Positions 34,316-48,356 of a stretch of DNA of 64,000 bases are shown here, piece after piece. The first letter of the stretch is position 1, and each line of letters opens with the position of its first letter. Both the position numbers and the translations under genes were made by a program. This DNA comes from Strongyloides papillosus (taxonomy: Eukaryota > Nematoda > Chromadorea > Rhabditida > Strongyloididae), in assembly GCA_005656395.1 (NCBI GenBank), contig SRSI01000009.1, forward strand, positions 2,046,001 to 2,110,000. The letters run 5' to 3'. A model generated the notes under the pieces. It made no database searches. It worked only from the letters and a program-made list of their open reading frames with translations, and was not told the origin of the DNA.

Positions 34316-36504
34316 TTAGAATAAAATTGGTACCATTTTTCCTTCTGTTGTATTGAATTTCTCCATTTTTGATTGCCAATACTTAAAATTACTTTTATAT
34401 AAGACAGATCCTGAAAATTTATCAAAAACTTTTGTGAACCATAATGGTGTATGTTCTGTTACACTTCTATACTTTTCAGAAAGTGATATTTTTTCATTAT
34501 ATGATTTTTCTGCTAAACCTTCTTCTAAATATCTCATATCCTTTCTCAAACGTGAATCAGATTTTGGAATGTAAGGAATTTCATCTTTAAATAACTCATT
34601 AATACCTATTGTAAATTTATTGAAGGAATAGAAATTTGAATCATATAATGTTTTACTTGGTGCTGTGTAAAGTGGGTATTGTTTTGAGTTAATTATATAC
34701 TTAACAGCTGAAAAATAATTTCCATCGATTTCAGCTAGAATTTTCCTTTTATCATCCATCAAATACCCTTCAATTTCTCCGGTTTTATCAAACGACAATT
34801 CTATCACTAATCCAGATGAATTTTTTATTTTGATAGTATCACTATAATATTGTTGACGATATTTTGGTAAATCTTTAATATTATTTGCGCAAACTTTAGG
34901 CTTTTTCCATGTATAACTTTCACCGTTTTTCAAATTTAATTTTATTGGTAAATCACTATATACTTCAGCTGAATTATAAGACATTTTACATTGTACCTCA
35001 TAAGCCATAAACATTTCCCATGTTTCATGTTCAATATAACTTGCCGCTGTCATAGGAGATTTCAAAATATGTTCACCATGAAATTTCCAACCATCATCAC
35101 TTACATAATCAAATGTTTCTCCTGGAAAAGATGAAAAACATTTTCTTCGTCCCGAAATAAGAATATCACTTGAACTTCCTATTACAAATTCAGTAACTTT
35201 TAAAATTCTTTCTACTGGTGTTGGTAAATTTACTATGTCATTTAAAATCTTTGCATTTTGAAATTCACAACATAAAAACTGAAGTGATGATATAGGTTCA
35301 TATATAGAGATAGGAAAATGTCCACCAGAAAGGAAACATTTAAATATTTGACTATACGAAAGTGCTTCAGGAATTGTTTCAGTTGCAGGTAATACTTCTC
35401 GTCTTTTTCGATTTTTCAAAATTTTTAATGTTGTATTAGATATACTTTTTTCAGAAGATTGCTGTTGAATATTACTAACCTCACGTGAAATAGGCTCTTT
35501 TTTTATTTTATTTGTTTGCATTTGCTTTAAAAAATCATTTACTTCTTCGTATTTAGTTTTAATCACATTACACTTTTCTGATACTTCTTTACTATTACTA
35601 TTATCAACATCTTTCATGGGTGTAGATAATTCAAGTTTGACAATTCGATCATTTATTGTTTGGACAGTAGACATTAAAAGTTTTATAAGTTCCATCATTC
35701 TAAAATATAAAAGAAATATTAAAAATCTTGTTATTTTTACATTATAAAACATACTCTTCAATCACTTCAGTTGATATTAAATTTATTGGACCATCTTTAG
35801 ATTGTTTTTCGCTTAATGAAACGTTACAGTTTACACATAATGATCTATCAGTAATAGTTAATTCTTTTAAACTATTAATTTTTTTAGAAACATTTAATAA
35901 TTGTGAGTTCTGTGAATTACCTGAACTTTTTGTGGAATCATCTGTATAGTCTGAAGTTTCATCGTCTCCTTCCAAGTCTGACATTTTTATACCATCTTCT
36001 CTTTTAATAAGGTTTCCTTTATTATTGTACTGATTGTACCATCTATGTTGAGATATCATTCTTTTCCAATTATCAAATTCTTTTTGTTTTGTTTTAGCAC
36101 GTAAACTAATATGTGGCGATACGAACAAAAAAAAATTTTTTGTTTTATCATAATAAATATCAACAACACTTAAATGAACTGCAATATTTATATTAATTTT
36201 ATTTTTGATTCTTCTTAGTGTTAATATACCAGATGACAAATGACCTTTGTATTTTTTATCAAATATTACTTTTCGAATTTTATTTACATTTATTTTAAAT
36301 ATTCCTGAATGTTCACTTGGTTGTATTGTAATTTTATTGTTATCATTAACATCTTCTATACGCTAAAAGAACTATTTAGTATAATATTTAAAATTATATT
36401 TGTTATTTGTTTTTCCAAATACAAATTCAATAACTTACCTCTAGATTATCAAATTTATTTTTACCACCAAGTCCAAATTTTAATTTTGTTAAGGCACTGT
36501 TCAT
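34316..36504 (-). CDS. Oxysterol-binding-protein-related protein (OSBP/ORP) with altered signature
   Basis: Three exons (36504-36439, 36362-35755, 35699-34316) give 685 residues. The N-terminal part to about residue 150 has a PH-like layout ending in FDNWKRMISQHRWY. A Ser/Asp-rich linker and coiled segment follow, then the OSBP-related ligand-binding domain from about 335 (FPISIYEPISSLQFL, FPGETFDY at 416-423, PKVCANNI, and a YWQSKMEKFN end). ORPs exchange sterols or phosphatidylserine for PI4P at membrane contact sites. The hallmark EQVSHHPPISA reads EHILKSPMTAA at 434-444, so the PI4P-phosphate-contacting His-His pair is replaced by Lys-Ser. No FFAT motif was obvious. Domain identity is firm; activity is doubtful. 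Confidence 0.87.
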
Positions 36505-36880
36505 GAGGTTAACATAAAAACATTCTAAAGATATTATAGATAAACTATTTATATATAATCATGTCATTTAAAATTATTTAAATTTTCTAATATTTGAATA
36601 TGAACATCAGCATTTTATATTATGCATATTCTAATAAACAAAAAAATTTTGAAATAATAAATGATAAAAAGTTATTATGCTATCATCAAAAAAATATCAA
36701 CAAACATTTAAAATTTTATTACATACAAAAAATTACATATCAAGAGCAGTACAAATTATGATGTACAAAAAATTTTAACAGAATTTGATAGGAGATATTA
36801 TAAAATATACCATATCATTTAGTTATTAATTCAATGTTGAATGATTCAATTTAAATGTTTTCCTTCGCCTCAAAGTTCCT
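36505..36880. other. 376-bp intergenic region
   Basis: Upstream flank of the ORP gene and 3' flank of the PMP3-type gene; AT-rich, with no additional gene seen. Confidence 0.5.
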
Positions 36881-37238
36881 TTAAGCTGAGAAGAAAATAA
36901 CATAAATAGCGTGGATGATTCCTAAAAATAAATATTAGTAATAGAATTAACTTTTTTTAGAACTTACCGGGAATGAATCCAAGAAGAGTAAGGATGATAT
37001 TGATTAGTAAATTCAAATCACATCCACGATCTAAAAATTAATAAATAGTGTAAAGTTAAAATAATTAAAAAAATGTTTGTTGTTGTTAGAAACATATTTT
37101 AAAAAATAATATATTACCTAAGAAGACTCCAAGAGGCTAAAATAAATAATATTAAATACAGTAATTACAAAAACTTACTGGGAAAATGAAAGCAAGAATA
37201 AGCTTAAGAATATTTCCGAGATTACATTCAGCTGTCAT
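36881..37238 (-). CDS. PMP3/UPF0057-family small membrane proteolipid
   Basis: Four exons, 37238-37179, 37136-37118, 37030-36968 and 36921-36881, splice in phase to a 60-residue protein, the usual PMP3 length. No single open frame reveals it because every exon is under 65 nt. Two membrane hairpins (residues 8-25 and 32-57) surround the family signature, PPLGVFL-x-RGCDLNLLINIILTLLGFIPGIIHAIYV. Proteins of this family in yeast and plants influence membrane potential and salt tolerance; in nematodes the role is little known. Exon 2 is only 19 nt. Introns of 42, 87 and 46 nt have standard GT/AG ends. Start is the ATG at 37238 (MTAECN). Confidence 0.92.
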
Positions 37239-40200
37239 TTTTCCTTTTCTAAAAATAAAATATATAAATTATTTTTCAATCTTTAATACTACTGAATATA
37301 AAATTTTCTAAATTGTAAATATACAGGTTTATAAACGTTATATTACACAATACACCTCACATATATAAGCAACATTAAAATTCCTTTACATGGCGAAAGT
37401 AAACATTCTCACGTGAATCAACCAATGATTGTGTTTCGTATATGAGTGAATCACCTTTGTAAAAATTTAATATTATTTCATTTTACTTTAATAAAATTCT
37501 TTTTCTTGAAGAAAATATAATATTATGAAAAATAAAATGCTACAAGTGTTTGCAATTTATATAAAAAAAATTATCTAATTGAAAGTTTTTGCTATAATGA
37601 TAAACATTAGTACATAAATTTTGGTAAATAAATATATACTAATCAAAGTTGGGATTGTCAATAGATAAATCTAAAACTAGTTTTAGTAATAAAAAAATAA
37701 TTTTCTATTTAATGATATTGTGGTTGTAAATTTTCAAAGGTTAATAGTTAAAAATTTTTACTTTGTGTATGGTATTCGAAAACATTTAAGTATATATTAA
37801 AATAAAATTAACTACAAATTTAGCATCTACAATGAGAGTGAATTGCAATAGAAGTATAAAATGTTAAATGTATAACATTTGAAAATGCCATTTGATACAA
37901 CGACAAAATTATATAATATATATTAAGAGTATTTTGCGACGGTCTAATTGGCATTACACATTAAGTTGGTATAATACGATGATTACTTATTTTACAAAAA
38001 GTCAATGTGATCTAAAATTATAATAAAATATATTGTATTTGTACATTTTATGTAACCTTAGCAAACAATGAAAAGAAAAAAAAAATATACCATCAAAAGT
38101 GTAGATCAATACTTCATATATTTACAAAAAAAATACATCATATAATTATACCTATTACATATAATATATAACATAAAAATGATATCAAACAATAAGCGAC
38201 ATATATTATTTTATATGTTTATTAATATTATAAGAGAATCTGAATGAAACATATATTCTTAAAAATGAATAATCTGTTTTCCCTTCCGATTTTAATTGGT
38301 TAGACTAGAGAGGTTAATTCCACGAGTTTATTACAACTTTCTTTCTCAAAAACTACTTCTCTCATTAGTTTAGTATTTATTATTAAAGCTTTAATGAATA
38401 TAATCTATATTAAAATTCAGAGATTATCTTAAATATATAATAATATTTATTGGATAACAACAGACGATTTTATATCTCTTTACAACAACAGTAAAAATAT
38501 ATTTATTTATTATAGAGCAAATGTTATTTAGTACGAACAAAAGAAATCATTTTACAATTGATGGAAGAAGTTTTAAAACAATAAGCAATAGGACATTTTA
38601 AAAATTGATTTCGTTTCCAAAGAGATAAATGATTGTTAAAATCTATTTCTTTTAATCATTAACTTTAATACATATATAAAAATAATATACTTATGAATAG
38701 ACAAATTTCTTTGTTATATTATATACTATAAAATAAAATGAGTATTAGTACAAAAATAAGAAGAAAATATCACACTTAAGCAATTATGTAATGCTTTTCT
38801 AATTTTTAAAATAATAAAATAACTCTTTAGTAATCTGAATAATACAAGTTAATTTTTCTTAACATATTCTATAAAATATAGTAAATTACTTTATAATATG
38901 GTATATATTATTATGATTTACCAGTAACCTTTAAATGTAACAAGAAATTAACAACAACTTTTCCTTATTTTTGCGATCGCTTAACAAATAAATTTTTAAA
39001 AATAATGAAAAACTTCTCTTTACTAACAATTTTGTCTTAGTAGAGCAACAAAAATGATGATAGTTTGAATCAAAACAGTGATTACAAAATGATGATTGAT
39101 TTAATGGTTTGAGTTTTATTTCAGCTATGTTATCTTATTTGATTACATCACACTCAATAATTAATTTATGTATCTATATTTACGAATATCGTGTTTGTAG
39201 GGATTCAAACAATAAGATAAAATCTTACCATTATCTAGGATAATCTAAAAACTACGAAGGTCTATAAATTCTGCAATATTTTCTATTTAAGAACATTGTT
39301 ATTAAAAAAAAAGGATAGTGAATTTTATTTGCTGTTTAAAAAAAAAACTAAAAATAATGTTAGAGAAATTAATCAAATAAGTTAAAACTTATGTAGAAAA
39401 TTAAAATACTACACTATAACTATCGCTTTTATAATAGTGAAAGCTTGCTTCATATGATGTGACGATAATATAGTAAAATTTTTATTAATTCATAAATAAA
39501 ATTATTTTCCAATGTTTATCTTATTCAACGTACAAATCAAATAAATAGTACAGTTATATTCTATTTATTTATTTAAACAATATAAAAAATATTTATGTTA
39601 TTAATAATATGACTTCATAAATTTTGTATCTCTTAAGTCAATAGAAAACAAATGTTTTTGTTTTTTCATAGTAAAAAAGATAATTAAGTTAATTTTCCAA
39701 TTATATCATTTTGATTTAATAAGTTTGTAATAAAAATAAAGTTTTTTTTTTTCACTAGAGATTTTCTACAGCCCACTTATTTTATAATTTTATTTTATGA
39801 TGTGCCAAAAAATTAATTCAAAACTCCCTCATTAACATGAATGGAAGCTTTTCTTATAACTAATTTAAAAGTATATTTTATTTTAATAGCAAAAAATTAT
39901 ACGTATAAGTTTTGTAATCTAAAGTATTAAATATTTCTACTTTAATCTATAGACATTTTAATTTTATAAAATAATTTATACCTGTAATTAAGTAATTATT
40001 TCAACACTTTTATTTTACCGTACACGTTTTAACACAAAAATAAAGAATAGTTTTTTGAAAAAATAAACGAAACAAGAACATCAATTCGGCTATTTTTATT
40101 CAATATATAAAAACTAAAATCCGAAATTAGGTTTATAAAGATTGATGAAAGATTAATATAGATTGAATGTTTAGAAGTAATTTTACCCATTGTTTAAAAC

Positions 40201-40257
40201 ACTTGTTTTTTCTTCTTACAATTTAAAGATAAATTGTCAAGTACATAAAATAATAAA
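37239..40257. other. 3.0-kb region with no gene seen
   Basis: Extremely AT-rich, with many short homopolymer tracts and no convincing exon on either strand. A B-box-like word GTTTGAATCCC on the minus strand near 39200 has no good tRNA fold around it. It holds the PMP3 5' flank and the DSCC1 3' flank. Confidence 0.45.
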
Positions 40258-41759
40258 TTAATATCCATACTTCAATCCAACATATGTTCTTGAATTACCA
40301 TTTCTAACGGATCTACAATATTTTATTAATACCTCATCACAACTTTTAATGTCACCACATATATCCAAAAGAAAAGGGTATATATCATCGCATTCCCATT
40401 TTTTAGAGAAATTGAAGAGTTGCTTCATTCGATCCTTGACGTCGGTTGATAAACTATTAATGTCCAAATACTGAAGAGTTTCCCCTGTAATTGAACTATG
40501 TATGACACCCAATCCTTTCAAATGTTTAGTTTTATCAAATTCTAACCCTACTGGTAATGTCTCATCCATAAGTTTTGCAAATTCAACAACTTTCATAACA
40601 TTGACTACTTGAATAATATTTTTTACACAAGATAAAATAAATTTATCTTTTATTAATGTATATTTTAATGAATTTTCTATATCTAATTCACAGAAACTTT
40701 TTAAAAACCATTCAATAACACCATCTTTTACAGACTCAGGAAATACTTGCCGAATCAAATCAAAATCGATAGTTTCAATAGTTAAGTCTTTGTACTTTGA
40801 ATCATCAAAAGCATTGATAAGGATACTAAAGAATTCTTTTTGATATTCATCTGAAATCCAATAGTATTTACCATTTTCTACAACAATAGGTAATTTCTCC
40901 AAACAACTCATTAATTGCTTCTCACTCAATTGAATATCATTTAACAAATCATGAATAGTTATCATTTTATTTTGTAACGACAATTGGTTAGTATCATTGT
41001 TTGAAAGAAAAGATTTTAGTTGACTGTCTTTAAAATATTCTTCTATCATTTTGGTATTACAAATTTTTTGTTCTTCTAAAGTTAAAATACTCCTCGAAAC
41101 GCCTTGTGAAATTGTTTTATGAATAGTTTTACAATTACCATCATTAAAAAATTCTGCAGATTTAACTTCTGGAAAAAGTAAATACGTCTTAGAAGTATTA
41201 TTTTCTCTAACTTTAAATGTTCTTTCATTTGTACACAATATTAAGTCATCCTTGAAATTACCACGAAATACCAATCTAAAAATGATTAAGAAAAATTAAA
41301 AAGTTCATCCTACTCTGTGCTAGGATTGGTAAAATAATCCAAAAGACTGCTATCAACTTCCATTAATCTATATCTTTCATTAGTCATATCCTCATCAAAA
41401 ATTATTTGTTGAACACCAGGAACAATATCATTTATATCATCTCCCAACTCGAGAAGAGAAAGGATATTAGTTAACTCATTGTTTGGATTTTGATCTGACA
41501 ATTTGTCAATATATTCTGTTCTTGCTATCTAAAATTTACTATAAATTTAAAAAAATTGTCTACTTACACCATCTAAAAAAGGTATTGACTCTTCAGCAAC
41601 ATCCTCTAAATTATTTGTAGTTATTATAATATCTTTTGAGGATTGATTTTGTGATGATATAAAAGTTTGATTTTGTGATAACTGTGTTAATGGAGTAGAT
41701 ATTTGTGAGAGAAGCTTTCGTTTTCGACTACCAGGTGTCCTTGTAACAAAAGCATCCAT
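40258..41759 (-). CDS. DSCC1: DSCC1/Dcc1 sister-chromatid cohesion protein (CTF18-RFC subunit)
   Basis: Exons 41759-41568, 41528-41314 and 41275-40258 join in phase to give 474 residues. The N-terminal 70 residues are Ser/Gln-rich with a basic start (TRTPGSRKRKLL) and go beyond the typical protein. The Dcc1 fold begins around residue 100. It includes LVFRGNFKDDLILCTNERTF near the junction of exons 2 and 3, then winged-helix-like repeats to the end. Dcc1, with Ctf8 and Ctf18, forms the alternative clamp loader that acts on PCNA and promotes cohesion at replication forks. The second donor is a weak GTAGGA, but it is the only junction keeping frame and homology. Overall similarity is modest and spread out. 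Confidence 0.75.
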
Positions 41760-44700
41760 ATCGAAAAATTTCCACTAATAAAGCAAATTATGAACTAAAA
41801 ATGATGGAGAACAAAACAACAATTACCGCTTAATTTATACATTTTACATGTATAACTTTGGAGAAACGTTGATTAAGAATTTTGTATGTGAAATTATTTA
41901 ATAATTTTTTCTTAATTTGATAGTGATTTTTATCATGCCTTTATTTTAATATACTCACAATGTAACATGAATTAATTATGAAGATTATATAAATACAATA
42001 ATTTATGAAACAATTATCCTTCACCAATTATCACAATCAAAAGCCGATAAAAAAGTTAATAATATTATCAATATTTAATTGTTTGACCTTCAAGCTTAAT
42101 AAAGAGTTTCCAATTATAATGATCCCTAATTACCTGTCAATTCACACATTGTTTATTTATTAATCCCTTTTAGAGAGTCGGCAGTTCCTGAGAAAAGAGA
42201 TATGTAAAAATTTATTTTAACTAATAAACCATTCAAAAATCTATTTTCATATAAAATTTTAAATTATTGATGGATAGAATTATATAGGCTTAATCGGAAG
42301 GAAACTTCATCTAAGTTTATAAACCTACTTGATATCAAATTTCAAATTGACATATGACAGATTTTATATTAAGAATTTTGGAAAATTTGATTGACAAACG
42401 ACTTCCTAAAAAGCTTATTAAAATTTAAAGTTGTACAAGATTATGTTTAACACAATATAGGCTTTAGATGTTTATGAAATTTGATAAAATTACAAGAAAA
42501 CAAATATATTTTTTATTAATAGAATATAAGAGACATTTTGATATTTCCTTACGCATTATTTAATTGGTAGTTTGTTATGTAGAAGATTGTTAATCTCATT
42601 TTTGATTGGATTTTCTACTACATAAAAAATTTAATAATACTCATTTTAAATATACCTTTGAAGGATTAAAATTACATATACATTTATGGAAAAATGAGAA
42701 ATTAAAAATTATTGGTGGTAAATACATTTAATAAATATCTTCCCAGCAGGTATGGCGTGCCAAAAACAAGTCTACAAAATCAGGACAAGATGTTTTTTAG
42801 TGATGCCTATAAATTAAAATAGCGATTATAAATTTGAATTTGACTGTGAAGTTGTAATTAAGTAGATGATGAAAAATCTTAAGAAAATTATACGATAGAC
42901 AGTTATTTATTTGAATTTTCAAAATATTTACTTAGTCTATATATGCCTTAATTTAATCTTCTCCAACATTTCAAAAGATTTAGTCAACACTTACATCACA
43001 TTATATCTTTTATAAGATGCCGATACGGTGAATTAAAGATTGGAACTGTATCAATTATGATCAACGGAAAACGATAACAAACAATAAGTAGTGATTAGTT
43101 TAGTAATATTTGTTGATTATCGGCCAGTTATATCAATAAATATAAAGCCGACTAATTAAAAAGTTATGGATACATTTTATATAGCACATCATTAATCATA
43201 CTTGAGCTCATAAAACTACTTTTCTGTTTCCTTCATAATATAAAAATAATAAAAGATAAATTGTATATGAAAAAAAAAACTTTTATTGTTGAAAATTGAA
43301 AATAACAAATTTTATTTTTAAATCTTAGTAATTTTTTTTAAATAAGTGTAAATCCAATAAAGTCTTGTCGACAGAAAGAAAAGAAGTATATGTTTAAGTG
43401 ATTGATAGCTATTTTAAACAAAGGTCAGTTCATTAACAATAAAAATTAAAATTCCCTAAAACAATGCCTTTGTTTAAGGTGACATTTTATGACGCCATTG
43501 TTGCTGGATATCTATTCCAAAAAGACTGTCTTGAAGCTTATAAATAAGTAAATATGAGGATAAGCTTGAGAAGCTTTCTATTGGAATTAGATGAAGAATT
43601 GTAAATGTTTTATCATTGTTACTCCATAAAATACTATCTGTCAAAACACTTTATAATACTCTTTCGGATATATTAAAATGTTATATACGCTTTCGTATTT
43701 TTTTTGACATTCTTTAGATTAGAAATCTTTTTACGTATGAGTTTTTTTTCCTCAAAATATTTAATTATTATAGCTCCTCTTTTTATACTATAATTGAGAG
43801 ACTTAAAAATACCATAAGTCATTGTCCTTAAAATCAGTTTAATTAACATATCGTCATCATATATTATTTTTATATAGTGTTGACTTGAAAAGAATAACTA
43901 CCTTTGTTATTTAATACCATTACTCTATCATTTCCTGCTGTTATAGTTAAAATTATGTTACCATTGCATTTTGATGAACAGACAAAACCTCTTTAAAAAC
44001 ACTTAAAACGATTAAAGAAGTTATGGTATTTTTAAAGTTTTCCGCTATAATGTGTATTAAATTTGGAAGCAATACTTTGATCATGTATAATATTATTAAC
44101 TTCAATTACATCATCCGGATAAACAGACTGTTCAACATTTGAAATTTATCTTTCAGTTGACTGCATATGGATACGATAATCTATAATGATATTTACTTTG
44201 TGCAACATTATCCTAATAAAGTCCCGCAACAGATGCAAGCATTTCAACACTTCATAACAGTAAATTAAATGAAATTTATAAGGTTAATTAAATAATTAGT
44301 ATTAAAATAATTAAATAATTTATTGTAAGTATATCCATTAATTTTTTCCCTTATAAAGAGCAATACTTGACCGTTATACTGAAAAATATATCTTTAATAT
44401 CATATATTTACATTTTTGGGAACAATTACCATAACACAAAAATTAAAAATTCTTCATATTGAAAATTTTTTAGTAAAAATATCATTTTAGGGTCGAAGTA
44501 CAAAATTTATAAATATGTGTTTATTTATTTTACTATAGTTGAGACTACTTTTTTAGTAATTTTCACTTTACCTTTTGAAGTTATTTTTTCTCCCATAAAA
44601 TGAAACATTATTATTGAATAATAAATCTTTTTTACATGATAATACACATTTTAGTACAATTTATTACTCTATTTGCTGTCACTACTTTTTTATCAACCTA

Positions 44701-44819
44701 TTTTTTGCATCATCAATATTATATGTTTTACTCATTAATTTATTTTCATTAATCTTCATTGATTGACAACCAATTTCAATCTCAATTTGTAATAATCATT
44801 GTATTTCAGAAATATAAAT
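41760..44819. other. 3.1-kb region with no gene seen
   Basis: AT-rich divergent intergenic region between DSCC1 (-) and the first candidate exon of unc-62 (+). No coding exon was found. Slightly less AT-rich stretches at about 42735-42790 and 43455-43620 have no recognisable structure. Regulatory elements of unc-62 are a reasonable expectation here. Confidence 0.4.
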
Positions 44820-45275
44820 ATGACAGTTGAAAAATTTATAGATACTATACAAAATTCTAACACATTAAATACATCCCAATCAACACCAAACGAGTTAAAT
44901 TCTCTAGATTATTCAAGATGGTCTCAAGCGAGTTATTTTAATTCATTCCTACTTTCTACTACAACTCAATCTCTTATCTATCCATCTTCTCAACAACAAT
45001 CTTCTAATCATACAAGAATAGTTTTCCCAGAAGAAACTGAATCTTTAGGAACTTCAAATATATTTGATAAAGATGTATATAATGTAGGAAATAGCGAACA
45101 GATATGTGTAGAAAAAGATTTTGATGTTGGGAATGTTATATTAAAAAATAATGACGAGAAGAATAATGATAGAATAATGTTACTAGAAACTGGATGTACT
45201 AAAACAAAATACAATGATTATTTATCCATAGATGTTTCCGCAGAAAATTTAAAAATTTCTTTACAAAATGATCAG
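44820..45275 (+). CDS. Candidate distal first exon (1a-like) of the unc-62 gene, or separate unknown gene
   Basis: A 152-codon open exon starts at the ATG at 44820, 13 bases after GTATTTCAG, a good trans-splice acceptor. It ends AATGATCAG|GTAACT in phase 0. The common unc-62 exon at 49121 also begins in phase 0, so a cis-splice across a 3.8-kb intron would give MTVEKF...NDQ followed by QYSADAG. The protein is Ser/Thr/Asn-rich and low in recognisable features. C. elegans unc-62 is known to have alternative first exons, which makes this plausible. The nearest downstream acceptors in any other gene model lead to stops. Linkage to unc-62 is inference from phase and position only; it could instead be an unrelated short gene. 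Confidence 0.5.
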
Positions 45276-48200
45276 GTAACTTTTTTTTACAATATCTTTA
45301 TATAAATAGGATATCTTTGTTAAAAAATTTCATTGTTATTATAGAAAAAAATATATTTATAGAATGTTAAACAATTATCATGAAAATTTTTTTCTTTTTC
45401 TCACTTCATCTATTATCCCTATTTTCTTAAAAATAACCTAGTATACATACATTTTGTATTATATATTTATATTTAATGCAGTCGTAGTATATATATTTGG
45501 TTTTTAAATATGAATGTAGAGAAGCATCACAACTCTATAAACATCACCAATATTATAATATAAAGGGACAACATAATATTGAAAGAGGAGACAGACAATA
45601 TCTTTCTATACTAGTAGTGCGCAACCACGCCTTTTACGAAACTCTTCATCCAATGATGAAAGTTTCTATTAAGGAGGGAAGTATCTGTGGTAACATTGAG
45701 ATCCGCCTTGTCCCGAAGGCAGGCGCTCACACGGACATGTGTCACATCGGCATCAGAAGAATCATCACGTCCTTATTTCTTTGTCTTTTTAAAACTCTTA
45801 GGCAATTTCTTTTACGTACATATGAATGTTATCAGAAGCTTCAATACATGCCATCTTTTTTACTTAATATATTTTATCGCATCCAGTAGTATCTTCCTCT
45901 AGTTCTTTACTTCTATCACTATCTGAAGTATACTACATTCGGCCGCACCATCCTAAACCTTTAGTCAAAAGTTGGCAAAAAAAAATTGACAGGGGTAAAT
46001 GAATGGAATGTTATGTCAATTACTACTGCTATATTTTCTTTCCATTTTAAACTAGGGTTAGTATAAAAAATAATTTTATAGATGAAAACATAAGGAAAGG
46101 AATGTTGATTGTGATATGACAAGAATAATCGTTCTATCTTCTATACCTTTCATATTAAACGTACTTATCAGCTTCATTGCCAACAACTGACAAAGTGTGA
46201 TCACTTATTTCAATTTATTTCTTAATTTTAGCTAATGATAATGTTTAAAACTCACCTATCTTTTATTTTTATACTAATTTATCATCAATATATATTGTTA
46301 ACTAATTTATTACTTTCGTCAGCCATTGATTTGATTTCATTAAAGCTACTATTTGGAACATTATTTGTTAATATATATTATATGACACATCACATGAATA
46401 TCCTTTTATCTTTAAAGATATCTAAAAAATTATAAGTGATACATATTTCATCATCAATCTTGATAATGTGCCCTTTCATAGTTATTAACATTTAACAACC
46501 ACATTATAAAATTAATTTTTTTTATGTTAATATTTGTCAATCATTTTGTTAAATAGCTATTACTTATGTCAAATTAATACGATGTAATTTATCTTACCAA
46601 CGCCTTCACGGGTTTATAATAATTTAATACTTTTTTTAATAGTTAATATCTATCTAGGAAAAAAACGAAACCGTTGTAGTAGGTTTTTTTTATTAAACTA
46701 ACGATTAATCGTAAGAATCATATGTACTTATAGCAATAATTATTAATTGAAGCGGTTGTGCTTATATATTAGCTCACCTTTTATTTTTACTTCAATAATC
46801 ACTAGTTAAAAAATATTGTAGTATAATTTTTAATACTAATGCTTTATCTGGTGTAGAGGTATTGAGTTTTTGTTACTATCTTTGTAGAGAGAGAATTACA
46901 GAATGATGAGGATCCAGAGAGGAGTCCAATAAATAAAATATTGACCACCTAAAGGTGTTTGAACAGTATTATAATAAGATTTACTAATATATCTTAATAC
47001 TATAAAAATAACGATGATTAAATATAGGTCGTTCACTAAATGGATAGCAAATTAACTAAATTAGTTATTAAAAGATTACGCACAATGAGATAAAATATAG
47101 ATCTCAGGTGATTAAAAATAGCTACAAACAAAAATAATGAAGTAATTAGAAGTAATTCTTTATTTATATCTCAAATATAATAATCTATAATTATTAAAAA
47201 AATGATAAAGGTATCAAAGTTCAGAATTAAAGTCTTTTTTTGGAAGGGTGTATTTAATCTTTTACTTTATTATTTTATTCATTTATAGTCATCCATTTTT
47301 CTAGTATGATATATTAATGTGTTACAAAAAAAATGTGTAAAGCTTTATAAAACGTAATGTATTTTTTGTACAATACTAAAATTAATAGTGAATATCTTTA
47401 TTCGAAAGAAAATACTTTGTCACACTATTTTTAAGAGTATATTAAAATATTTTTTAGATTGTGAATTATTTAGAAATAAAGTAGAATTACTTATAATAGT
47501 AAACATCAAAAAATTGATTGTAATCTTAAAAATTTTGATTTATTAAACTCTTTCACAATATAGATATAATTTTATTATGTTTATTTGTAAGACAAATTGA
47601 TAGCACTTTTTTACCATTTTTAGTAAAGTCTGTAAAATTTAATTTATTGTTGTGTATTTTTTTAAATTTATTTTTTGGGAATATAACAAATTAAGTATAA
47701 TTGTAACATTTTTCTTATTTATAATTAGAACTACGCTATTATTTTATTTTACTATACTAATGTAATTTAGACAGCCAATAGCATCAATAATTATTATGTA
47801 GTAAATTTGAAGGAAAATAAAAGTTTCTGAATATATGTATATCATGTTAGTTATGCCGTTTAATTAATATGACAAAATTATTGTATATTTTAATATAAAT
47901 TTTAAAATTTTTTTTATTTAATATTAATACAAAAAAAGTCTAATATAAAGTATAACATTTATAGGATGTTAATATATTATGACTTGCAACTACACATCTT
48001 ATTTAATATAGAAAAATAATGTATGAAGGAAATGTTATTGTTTTAGAAAATAGCATATTATTTTTATTTAAAAGATAAAGTAAACGATAATATATATTAT
48101 AAAATTACAAAATTTCGATTAAAATTATTAACATTTATTTATTTCTTTAAAACCGATATTTCCGTTATTATTATTAATTTTTAAATAATTTTATTTAATG

Positions 48201-48356
48201 TTTTTTTTAGAAATTTGGTATAGAATTTTCAAGATTTTGCTATTAACAAACACCTTTTAATATTTGGTCTGTTTGTATAAATATTTGTTTCGTTTCTAAC
48301 TTTCTACGAATATACGAGTATTGTGGAAGTATAAACATTAAACACGATTTGCCAGC
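45276..48356. other. 3.1-kb region between candidate first exons, with a GC-rich island
   Basis: Mostly AT-rich. An island at about 45597-45780 is sharply richer in G and C. It is open on the plus strand in two frames and for about 53 codons on the minus strand between stops, but no frame gives a recognisable protein or a clean splice connection. It may be an exon of unknown type, a structured RNA, an enhancer or a decayed insertion. Confidence 0.4.

Noticed and set aside
39181..39275. tRNA-like B-box word GTTTGAATCCC on the minus strand
   Set aside because: No convincing A box, anticodon stem or seven-pair acceptor stem could be drawn around it.
45497..45889. 130-codon plus-strand frame across the GC-rich island
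   Set aside because: It starts at a non-ATG codon just after an in-frame stop, has no clean splice sites and no recognisable family; kept as a finding, not a gene.
46235..46435. 66-codon hydrophobic plus-strand frame in the unc-62 5' region
   Set aside because: Leu/Ile/Phe-rich composition is expected by chance in this base composition; no splice or homology support.
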